Assembly: GCA_020726085.1 (NCBI GenBank)
Contig: DYTG01000083.1
Coordinates: forward strand, 1 to 7,929
Direction: 5' to 3'
Source of the DNA: Sulfurovum sp.
Lineage (GTDB): Bacteria > Campylobacterota > Campylobacteria > Campylobacterales > Sulfurovaceae
Length of the DNA stretch: 7,929 bases
Shown here: positions 1 to 5,704 of the stretch, one piece after another
Position numbering within the stretch: position 1 is the stretch's first letter
Layout: each line of letters starts with the position of its first letter
Notes under the pieces: generated by a model
Told to the model about the DNA's origin: nothing
Database searches by the model: none
What the model saw: the letters and a program-made list of their open reading frames with translations, nothing else
Translations under genes and position numbers: made by a program

Positions 1-135
1 TTTGCATAAACCCTCTTTGGCAATTCAACTGTAAAATGTATAGCAATGTGCATAGTAATAGTACGAGAGGATGCAAGGGAGGGATTTTTCAATTAATAAT
101 TAACGGCAAATAAGATACAATATCTATTAAACTAT
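1..135. other. Upstream intergenic/leader region, possibly divergent
   Basis: No convincing plus-strand gene is visible here. On the minus strand there is a weak hint of a gene leaving the window: an ATG read from position 7 downward, preceded by an AGAGGG-like ribosome site (complement of 11-16) and, further up, a TGCTATACA extended -10-like sequence (complement of 37-45). The coding part inside the window is only two codons, so this cannot be called a gene. If it is real, this stretch is a divergent promoter region serving both that gene and xseB. Confidence 0.3.
116..121 (+). promoter_or_regulatory. Candidate -10 element for the xseB operon
   Basis: TACAAT at this position matches the sigma-70 -10 consensus in five of six bases. 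It would place a transcription start near 127-129, about 26 bases before the xseB ATG at 154. There is no clear -35 box, which is usual in Campylobacterota, where AT-rich upstream DNA replaces it. The TG extension is absent, so this call is tentative. Confidence 0.35.
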
Positions 136-153
136 TTGGCAAAGAGATGCAAA

Positions 154-369
154 ATGAAACCCAAAACATTTGAAGAGAAGCTAGAGTACTCCAAAGAGGT
201 GCTAGAGAAATTGATGAATCCAGAAATTACCCTTGAAGAGTCGCTTAGGCTCTATGAAGAGGGGATCAAAAATATCAAAGAGGCTCAAAATTTGATAGAA
301 AAAGCCAAAACCAAGATTGAAATCATCGAACAAAAACATTTTGGAGAAGATAATGACCCGAGAGATTAA
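154..369 (+). CDS. xseB: Exodeoxyribonuclease VII small subunit
   Basis: Small subunit of exonuclease VII, which with XseA degrades single-stranded DNA to acid-insoluble oligonucleotides in the cytoplasm. The 71-residue product is the usual size for the family and is almost entirely helical and charged. The family pattern is clear: FEEKLEY near the start, then LEKL, then LEESLRLYEEGIKNI in the middle, and a Lys/Glu-rich C-terminal helix. A longer reading from TTG at 136 is possible, but it has no ribosome site. ATG at 154 has an AAAGAG sequence upstream and begins at the point where family similarity starts. xseA is not in the window. The 3' end overlaps the next gene by 17 bases, so the two are probably co-translated. 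Confidence in the family is high; confidence in the exact start is moderate. Confidence 0.9.
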   Translation: MKPKTFEEKLEYSKEVLEKLMNPEITLEESLRLYEEGIKNIKEAQNLIEKAKTKIEIIEQKHFGEDNDPRD

Positions 370-1171
370 AGTCGCCGCACTTCAGCTTCCTACGCTAGGG
401 ATGAATGCTACGAAATTGGAATTTTATATCCAAAACGCCCACAAAAGAGGGGCAAAAATTATTGTTTTTGGGGAGTATGTACTCAATCATTTCTTCAAAG
501 AGCTTGAATCCATGCCCCAAGCGATGATCAAAGAGCAAACCCAAAAGAACATCGGTACGCTCAAACGCTACGCCATGGAGTACGATATTATCTTTATTGC
601 TCCTATCGTCACCGTCAAGCGACGAAAGTTTTATAAAGAGATTGCCAAAATTGCCCCCAAATCGATTGCTTACTACACCCAACAAATCCTCATTCCCTAT
701 AGCCATTGGAACGAGAAGTACTTTTTTTCCAATCCTACACAGCCCCTACAAGAGCCAATGATTTTTCATGTTGATGGTATTAAGGTGTGTGTTTTTGCAG
801 GGTTTGAGTTGCATTTTGATTACTTTTGGCAAGTGGTGATGAAAAAACGGGTTGATTTGGTCATTTTGCCCACCGTTTCGACCTTTGAATCGCACAAACG
901 ATGGCGTGAAATTCTCAAAACCAAAGCCTTTTTGCACGGATGTTATATCCTAAGAGCCAATCGGGTAGGCGAATACATCGACAAAAAATTTAGCTGGAAC
1001 TTCTACGGCGATACGATGATAGTCGATCCCAAAGGGCATGTCGATATGATGCTTGAAGACAAAGAATCAATGCTAATTGAGACCATATCCAAAAATATCA
1101 CCATTGCCCACCGCAAAGATTGGGGATTTCATAGAGAACTCAAAATGCGAGGAGAGATGCTTGATAGTTGA
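353..1171 (+). CDS. Carbon-nitrogen hydrolase (nitrilase) superfamily protein, possibly catalytically altered
   Basis: A 272-residue protein with the nitrilase fold. It opens with the beta strand IKVAALQLP (residues 5-13), then the Glu loop IIVFGEYVL (E41), a YYTQQILIPYSHWNEKYFF segment (107-125) where the catalytic Lys normally lies, and KVCVFAGFELHFDYFW (144-159) where the nucleophilic Cys normally lies. Aligned by eye to the usual K-x-x-L and C-Y-E-x-R-F patterns, Lys becomes Gln110 or Gln111 and Cys becomes Gly150. Cys146 lies four residues too early. Only E41 of the Glu-Lys-Cys triad is evident, so the protein may be a non-hydrolytic or divergent member; its substrate is unknown. The ATG at 353 is chosen because GGAGAAG lies six bases upstream; a TTG at 317 would add 12 residues without similarity. 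It overlaps xseB by 17 bases and tatD by 11 bases, which implies coupled translation. Confidence 0.85.
   Translation: MTREIKVAALQLPTLGMNATKLEFYIQNAHKRGAKIIVFGEYVLNHFFKELESMPQAMIKEQTQKNIGTLKRYAMEYDIIFIAPIVTVKRRKFYKEIAKIAPKSIAYYTQQILIPYSHWNEKYFFSNPTQPLQEPMIFHVDGIKVCVFAGFELHFDYFWQVVMKKRVDLVILPTVSTFESHKRWREILKTKAFLHGCYILRANRVGEYIDKKFSWNFYGDTMIVDPKGHVDMMLEDKESMLIETISKNITIAHRKDWGFHRELKMRGEMLDS
1149..1163 (+). promoter_or_regulatory. Ribosome binding site and TTG start of tatD
   Basis: GAGGAG at 1149-1154 lies six bases before TTG at 1161, inside the end of the upstream nitrilase-like gene. Starting here makes the protein begin MIVDTHCHLD, the normal TatD N-terminus, so the site fixes an otherwise ambiguous TTG start. 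Confidence 0.8.
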
Positions 1172-1937
1172 TACCCATTGTCATCTTGATGATGCGTGTT
1201 ATTTGGATGATTTTGAAAGTGTATTGTACAATGCCCAAGAGGCTAGGGTAGGGCGATTTATTATCCCTGCCGCCCATCCTGCTACCTTGCAAAGAGCGTT
1301 GGAGCTGTCGCAGCGTTATGACTCTATCTATTTTAGCGTAGGCGTTCACCCTTATGATGCCAATCTCTATGATAGAAGCTTTGTAGAGGAGTTTGTGACG
1401 CATCCCAAATGCGTAGCGGTGGGGGAGTGTGGACTTGATTATTATCGTTTGCCCGAAGATGAGAGCGAAATTGAGAGCTACAAAGCGTTGCAAAAAGAGG
1501 TATTCGTCGATCACATCAATCTTGCCAAAAAGTACCAAAAGCCTTTGATTGTGCATATTCGAGAGGCTTCGCAAGATAGTATGGCACTGCTTTTGGAGCA
1601 TGAGGCAGGGGAAGTGGGGGGAGTGTTGCACTGCTACAATGCCGATGCTATGTTGCTTCCATTGGCTCATCATAACTTCTATTTTGGTATTGGTGGCGTG
1701 ATTACTTTTAAAAACGCACGAAAATTGATAGAGGTTTATCCTCATATTCCACCGCAAAAACTTCTCATCGAAACCGATGCTCCCTATCTCACCCCTCACC
1801 CCTATCGAGGCAAACGCAATGAGCCTAGCTATTGTCGCATCATCGCCCAAAAAATGGCGGATTTAAGCAATGTAAGCCTAGAAGAGATAGAGACCCTCAC
1901 TACCCAAAACGCTCACCGATTGTTTCATCTATCCTAA
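1161..1937 (+). CDS. tatD: TatD family metal-dependent hydrolase / DNase
   Basis: A 258-residue TIM-barrel metallo-hydrolase of the amidohydrolase superfamily. Family members act as 3'-5' DNases or RNases in DNA repair and turnover; despite the name, they are not needed for Tat export. All metal ligands of the family are visible: HCH at residues 6-8, GECGLDY with E89, VHIRE with H132, LHCY with H157 and ETDAPYLTP with D206. GVHPYDA (61-67) is also typical. Length and order are normal, so it is probably active. The TTG start at 1161 is chosen over an upstream TTG at 1077 because of its strong ribosome site and its exact match to the family N-terminus. It lies last in the xseB run and ends 3 bases from the stop of the convergent DUF58 gene, with no terminator hairpin evident between. 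Whether it is TatD itself or the paralogue YcfH cannot be decided here. Confidence 0.93.
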   Translation: MIVDTHCHLDDACYLDDFESVLYNAQEARVGRFIIPAAHPATLQRALELSQRYDSIYFSVGVHPYDANLYDRSFVEEFVTHPKCVAVGECGLDYYRLPEDESEIESYKALQKEVFVDHINLAKKYQKPLIVHIREASQDSMALLLEHEAGEVGGVLHCYNADAMLLPLAHHNFYFGIGGVITFKNARKLIEVYPHIPPQKLLIETDAPYLTPHPYRGKRNEPSYCRIIAQKMADLSNVSLEEIETLTTQNAHRLFHLS

Positions 1938-1940
1938 ACT

Positions 1941-2819
1941 CTAATACCTCCCCAAAAGGCTCAATATATCAAAAATGCTCATTTTGTGTGATTCTAGGGT
2001 TTGGTTGTCGATTTCGATGCTAAATTTCAATCCATTAGCTTCGCATTCGAGTACCCATAGGGTGAGTTGTGAAAGTCTAAACTCATCATCTCCCTCTATC
2101 TCTCTAAAAACCAATCGTATCACACTCTCTTCATTTTGATAGAGAAATTTTTTGGACATAAACTCACCCGATTTGGCAAGTGTCGCCCAGTGTACCATCG
2201 AGAGCGATTCGCCCTCGTTGAAGCGTCGTATGCCCTCAAAATCACTCATTTCACCGTTAAGATTGGGGTTGTAGAGTTTGGTAGAAAAGAGCGATACACC
2301 CAGTGGCACAGGAAAAACAACAATGCTTTGGTTTATATCAATTTTGTCACGATAAAAAAACTCATGCGGCAAGGGGTAGGTGCTTTTTATCATGAGTTGG
2401 GGAAGTGGTTTTTCGCCTCGTGTGGTGTAGCGATAGGGGAGTTGGACAATCTTTTGTTCGTAGGGTTTAATGGTAGCTAGTGAGGTTGAAAAGAGGTCAT
2501 TGATAAACTCCAAAGAGTAGCTACTAGCACGAAAGTTATTGGTGATAAGGAGTCGATAACTAGAGACTTCACCTGCAAAAAAGCGTTCGTTAGAGAGATA
2601 AGCAACGTCCAAAAAATAGACATTAAGCCGTCCCAAAAGCCCCGAACTTCCCGCAATGGAGAAGATAAAAAACATGACGATAAAGACAATGTTGAAATTG
2701 TGCATATAGGCTTGTAAAAAGAGTATAAAAAGCGAGGCGATTACAAACCAAAAATATTTTGTAGAACGAGACTTAACGACGGTTAGGGTTATCTGGATGA
2801 ACATTTTTAAGTATTTCAT
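1941..2819 (-). CDS. DUF58 domain membrane protein
   Basis: A 292-residue protein of the DUF58 group, which is almost always encoded next to a MoxR ATPase; biochemical roles are poorly known (envelope assembly, stress and metallo-protein maturation have been proposed). Two hydrophobic membrane segments lie at about residues 22-38 and 43-59, so the rest is probably anchored at the inner membrane. The beta-rich middle contains YRYTTRGEKPLP (129-140), and the DUF58 signature runs from DFEGIRRF (193-200) through GESLSMVHWATLAKSGEF (203-220). The C-terminal part ends soon after, so this is a compact version without a von Willebrand factor A (VWA) extension. ATG at 2819 has GGAGAT just upstream; a second ATG five codons later lacks one. 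The start overlaps the end of moxR by 47 bases, which indicates tight coupling of the pair. Confidence 0.88.
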   Translation of the reverse strand: MKYLKMFIQITLTVVKSRSTKYFWFVIASLFILFLQAYMHNFNIVFIVMFFIFSIAGSSGLLGRLNVYFLDVAYLSNERFFAGEVSSYRLLITNNFRASSYSLEFINDLFSTSLATIKPYEQKIVQLPYRYTTRGEKPLPQLMIKSTYPLPHEFFYRDKIDINQSIVVFPVPLGVSLFSTKLYNPNLNGEMSDFEGIRRFNEGESLSMVHWATLAKSGEFMSKKFLYQNEESVIRLVFREIEGDDEFRLSQLTLWVLECEANGLKFSIEIDNQTLESHKMSIFDILSLLGRY

Positions 2820-3702
2820 CGGCTATCTCCCCTGCATTTTTTCTTCCCTCGATGGCACTGAGACGATGATAGGTAACGGTAGGTAAAACAGTGCTAACAT
2901 CTTGAGGCGTGACGTAATCTCTACCGTGAACCAAAGCCCATCCTTTGGCAATATCGACCAAAATCAAAGCACTACGAGTCGAAAGCCCCACTTTATAAAG
3001 ACCACTGCTACGGGTAAAATCAAGCACCTCTTGAATAAAATCCAAAATATCTTCACTAAGATAGACGGTTTGATAGGAGGCAAAAATGCTCTCTAGCTCA
3101 TCTTGCGTAAGGGATTGTAGGGAATGAATAGTGGCTTTTTGGGCTTTTTTGAGAATTTCACGCTCGGCTTTGGCACTGGGGTAACCCAATGAAAAAGAGA
3201 CGGCAAAACGGTCAAGTTGCGACGAGGGTAGCTCATAAGTACCAATCTCCTCAAAAGGGTTTTTGGTAGCAATGACGAAAAAGGGGTAAGGCAAGGCAAT
3301 TGATTTGCCATCAATGGTGACGTAACGCTCCTCCATGGCTTCTAGCAAGGCACTTTGGGTTTTGCTCGAAGCCCTATTAATCTCATCGGCTAAGAGAAAT
3401 TGAGTAAACACAGGCCCTCTTTTGAAGGTAAACGTCGCCTCTTTGGTATCGTAGTAGTTTACGCCCAAAATATCCGAGGGGAGCAAATCGGAGGTAAATT
3501 GCACTCTGGCATAATCAAGCCCCAATACACGGCTTAACGTTTTGGCTAGAGTCGTTTTGCCTACCCCTGGAATATCTTCGATTAAAATATGCCCTCCAGC
3601 AAAAAAGGTAGCCAAAGAGAGCTTGATTTGAAACTCTTTATCGACAATGACCTTTGAACACTCATCAATAATGTTTGCGATTAATTTCATACTATCATTC
3701 AT
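2773..3702 (-). CDS. MoxR family AAA+ ATPase
   Basis: A 309-residue AAA+ ATPase of the MoxR group, thought to act as a chaperone that remodels or activates client proteins together with its DUF58 neighbour. Visible motifs: Walker A PGVGKTTLAKT (residues 45-55), VQFTSDLLPSDILG (67-80), Walker B FLLADEINRA (102-111), SALLEAMEER (117-126), sensor 1 ATKNPFEE (145-152), the arginine finger in SSQLDRF (160-166) and the sensor 2 segment GLSTRSAL near residue 245. The Gln usual in the ATQNP sensor 1 motif is Lys147 here, a small variation. ATG at 3702 has GAGG seven bases upstream, within the 3' arm of an inverted repeat. The gene is transcribed away from folD and toward DUF58. No VWA or transglutaminase partners follow, so the operon is a minimal two-gene form. 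Confidence 0.93.
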   Translation of the reverse strand: MNDSMKLIANIIDECSKVIVDKEFQIKLSLATFFAGGHILIEDIPGVGKTTLAKTLSRVLGLDYARVQFTSDLLPSDILGVNYYDTKEATFTFKRGPVFTQFLLADEINRASSKTQSALLEAMEERYVTIDGKSIALPYPFFVIATKNPFEEIGTYELPSSQLDRFAVSFSLGYPSAKAEREILKKAQKATIHSLQSLTQDELESIFASYQTVYLSEDILDFIQEVLDFTRSSGLYKVGLSTRSALILVDIAKGWALVHGRDYVTPQDVSTVLPTVTYHRLSAIEGRKNAGEIADEILKNVHPDNPNRR

Positions 3703-3705
3703 TGG

Positions 3706-3735
3706 GTATCCTCAAAACTATTTTTGGTAGGATAC
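3706..3735 (-). repeat. 7-bp inverted repeat overlapping the moxR ribosome binding site
   Basis: GTATCCT at 3706-3712 is the exact reverse complement of AGGATAC at 3729-3735, separated by 16 bases. In moxR mRNA the downstream arm contains the GAGGAT ribosome site just before the ATG, so pairing would hide it. The stem is short for such a long loop. It could equally be a protein-binding operator or a chance match. Confidence 0.35.
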
Positions 3736-3803
3736 TCACTATCTCTTGAAGTTTGACTTATGGGCGTGGATTGTCGTAACGTTTTAGTGTTATTATCTTT
3801 TTT

Positions 3804-3812
3804 TGCTATAAT
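3804..3812 (+). promoter_or_regulatory. Extended -10 promoter of folD-lepB
   Basis: TGCTATAAT is a perfect extended -10 (TGnTATAAT) preceded by a run of T, the typical housekeeping promoter form in Campylobacterota, which lacks a fixed -35. It predicts a transcription start near 3818-3820 and a leader of about 20 bases before the folD ATG at 3840, with AAAGAG (3826-3831) as the ribosome site. It probably drives folD and lepB, and by read-through the two defence-like genes and rpiB. Confidence 0.75.
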
Positions 3813-3839
3813 GTCACAAAAATTTAAAGAGTCACCGCA

Positions 3840-4694
3840 ATGCAATTAATGGATGGAAAAGCGTTATCGCAAAAAATCAAAAACAGTATCAAAGAGTCCA
3901 CCGCCAAGCTCATTGAAGAAAAAAACATTATCCCTGGTCTTGCTGTTGTTATCGTAGGCGACGACCCCGCTTCAAGAGCCTATGTCGCCATGAAAGCCAA
4001 AGCGTGTAAAGAGGTAGGGTTTTACTCTATTGTCCACGAAATGCCCAATACGATTACCCAAGAGGAGATTATCGAAACCATCAAAATGATGAATAGAAAT
4101 CCTCACATTGATGGCATTTTGGTACAGCTTCCACTACCAAAACATATCGATACGACTAAAATTTTAGAAGTGATAGAACCTGCAAAAGATGTGGATGGAT
4201 TTCATGCTTACAATGTCGGAAGATTGGTGACAGGGCTTGATAGCTTTGTGGCGTGTACTCCACTAGGGGTAATGGAGATATTCAAAGAGTACGCTATTCA
4301 ACTTCAAGGCAAAGATGTATGCGTCGTAGGGGCTAGTAACATCGTGGGTAAACCCATGGCGAGTTTGATGCTCAACGCCAATGCAACGCTCACCATCACG
4401 CATATTTTTACAAAAGATTTAGCATCGCACACTTCCAAAGCCGATATTGTCATTGTAGGCGTAGGTGTACCCAAACTTATCAAAGCCGAGATGATTAAAG
4501 AGGGGGCTATTGTGATTGATATTGGTATCAACCGCTTAGAAGATGGCTCTTTGGTGGGGGATGTTGATTTTGAAAACGTAAGCAAAAAGTGCAGCCTCAT
4601 TACTCCCGTGCCTGGTGGAGTGGGACCTATGACGATTGCTATGTTGCTTAGCAATACCCTAAAATCGGCACAAAATAGAAACAAGGACAACTAA
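3840..4694 (+). CDS. folD: Bifunctional methylenetetrahydrofolate dehydrogenase / methenyltetrahydrofolate cyclohydrolase
   Basis: Cytoplasmic enzyme that interconverts 5,10-methylene-THF, 5,10-methenyl-THF and 10-formyl-THF using NADP, supplying one-carbon units for purines and formyl-methionine. The 284-residue length is standard. Key features are seen in order: DDPASRAYVAMKAKA (residues 41-55) with Tyr48 and catalytic Lys52, GILVQLPLP (92-100) with Gln96, KDVDGFHAYNVGRL (116-129) with Asp119, the nucleotide-binding motif VVGASNIVGKP (162-172), and the C-terminal signature TPVPGGVGPMT (255-265). Nothing essential is missing. The start has AAAGAG eight bases upstream and a clear extended -10 promoter. 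The stop is one base from the lepB TTG start, so lepB is probably translated by the same ribosomes. Confidence 0.97.
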   Translation: MQLMDGKALSQKIKNSIKESTAKLIEEKNIIPGLAVVIVGDDPASRAYVAMKAKACKEVGFYSIVHEMPNTITQEEIIETIKMMNRNPHIDGILVQLPLPKHIDTTKILEVIEPAKDVDGFHAYNVGRLVTGLDSFVACTPLGVMEIFKEYAIQLQGKDVCVVGASNIVGKPMASLMLNANATLTITHIFTKDLASHTSKADIVIVGVGVPKLIKAEMIKEGAIVIDIGINRLEDGSLVGDVDFENVSKKCSLITPVPGGVGPMTIAMLLSNTLKSAQNRNKDN

Positions 4695-4698
4695 TTTG
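4683..4698 (+). promoter_or_regulatory. Ribosome binding site and TTG start of lepB
   Basis: AAGGAC at 4683-4688, inside the last codons of folD, sits seven bases before TTG at 4696. The start gives the N-terminus MKKTKEFLL, a basic stretch leading directly into the membrane anchor, as expected for LepB. The gap to the folD stop is a single base. Confidence 0.75.
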
Positions 4699-5682
4699 AA
4701 AAAAACAAAAGAGTTTTTGCTCAAGCTTTATCACTTCTCAGGCACGTGGACGGGTACGATTGTGATTGTACTTTTTTTGATCTTTTTCGTAGCCCAATCC
4801 TTTGTGATTCCCAGCGGTTCTATGAAACGTACGTTGCTTATCGGTGATTTTTTGTTTGCCAAAAAATTTAGCTACGGTATCCCAACCCCCCATTTACCAT
4901 GGCTTGAGATTCCTATTGTGCCAGATTTTGATGGAGATGGGCATTTGATTTCGGGTGAGCGACCAAAACGTGAGGATATTGTTATCTTCCGTTATCCTCA
5001 AAACGAAAAAGTCCATTACGTCAAACGTTGCGTTGCTGTGGGAGGCGATGAGATACTCTACGTCGAAAATCGATTGCTTATTCACTTTCACGAGGGCGAT
5101 GAGTACATCAAAAGCAACTATCCATCCAACAAAATCCTAAAGCTCAACGATAAACTCTGGGTGGTTAATCCCTATCAAGCCAAATATCCAGGTATCCAAT
5201 ACGCACCCGAGGGAGAAAGCTCAATTTTTGAGATATTGCTTAATTATGTGCTTTACAATAAAGAAATTGATATGCACCCCGTTTTTGTCCATGGGCTTGA
5301 TGCACCTGCTTATCAATTGGAACAAAAACCCGTCAATGCTTTGTACAAAAAAGTCGAAGAGGATCACTTCTATATGATAGGCGATAACCGTGACAACTCC
5401 AACGATAGCCGTTTTTGGGGATCGGTTCCTTATCGTTTGATTATTGGCAAACCGTGGGCTATCTATTTTAGTATGGAACATCGAAGCTACGAGGAAGTAT
5501 TGAAAGGCGAGGGCTTTGGCGGTGCAGGAAAAGACCACGCAAGGCTCATCAATGTATGTGGCAAAATAGAACTTGACTCAAAAGAGTGCGAAGCCTTATG
5601 GAACAAAGAACGCTTCTCTATCCGCTGGGGACGCATAGGACGCAATATCGACACGTTGCAGTTTGAGAAGCCAATAGAGTAA
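4696..5682 (+). CDS. lepB: Signal peptidase I
   Basis: Inner-membrane serine protease that removes signal peptides from exported proteins through a Ser-Lys dyad. The 328-residue protein has one clear N-terminal membrane anchor (about residues 20-36), then box B VIPSGSMKRTLLIGD (37-51) with catalytic Ser42, REDIVIFRYP (92-101), HYVKRCVAVGGD (107-118) with catalytic Lys110, and box E GDNRDNSNDSRFWGSVP (229-245). It is longer than a minimal enzyme owing to an insert of roughly 100 residues between 119 and 222, and a second one of about 45 residues (261-306, with Cys288 and Cys298) between IYFSM and the terminal IRWGRIGRNIDTL. The first is common in Campylobacterota; the second is less familiar to me. 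Arg45 replaces the usual Pro after SGSM. It is co-transcribed with folD and is followed by the ATPase gene after 22 bases. Confidence 0.96.
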   Translation: MKKTKEFLLKLYHFSGTWTGTIVIVLFLIFFVAQSFVIPSGSMKRTLLIGDFLFAKKFSYGIPTPHLPWLEIPIVPDFDGDGHLISGERPKREDIVIFRYPQNEKVHYVKRCVAVGGDEILYVENRLLIHFHEGDEYIKSNYPSNKILKLNDKLWVVNPYQAKYPGIQYAPEGESSIFEILLNYVLYNKEIDMHPVFVHGLDAPAYQLEQKPVNALYKKVEEDHFYMIGDNRDNSNDSRFWGSVPYRLIIGKPWAIYFSMEHRSYEEVLKGEGFGGAGKDHARLINVCGKIELDSKECEALWNKERFSIRWGRIGRNIDTLQFEKPIE

Positions 5683-5704
5683 ATAAAGCACAAAGGGGCA
5701 AAGA

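Noticed and set aside
1..53. Minus-strand gene starting at position 53 (complement of CAT at 51-53) and leaving the window
   Set aside because: It stays open for 17 codons but has no ribosome site upstream and no recognisable N-terminus; the alternative start at position 7 is slightly better but too short to judge.
1140..1850. Long minus-strand open frame of 236 codons opposite tatD
   Set aside because: It is fully antisense to a well-supported TatD gene with all metal ligands, has no recognisable domain, and is best explained as a shadow of the real frame.
4304..4690. Minus-strand open frame of 128 codons opposite folD
   Set aside because: It is antisense to the conserved nucleotide-binding half of FolD; its composition reflects the complement of FolD codons and no family is recognisable.
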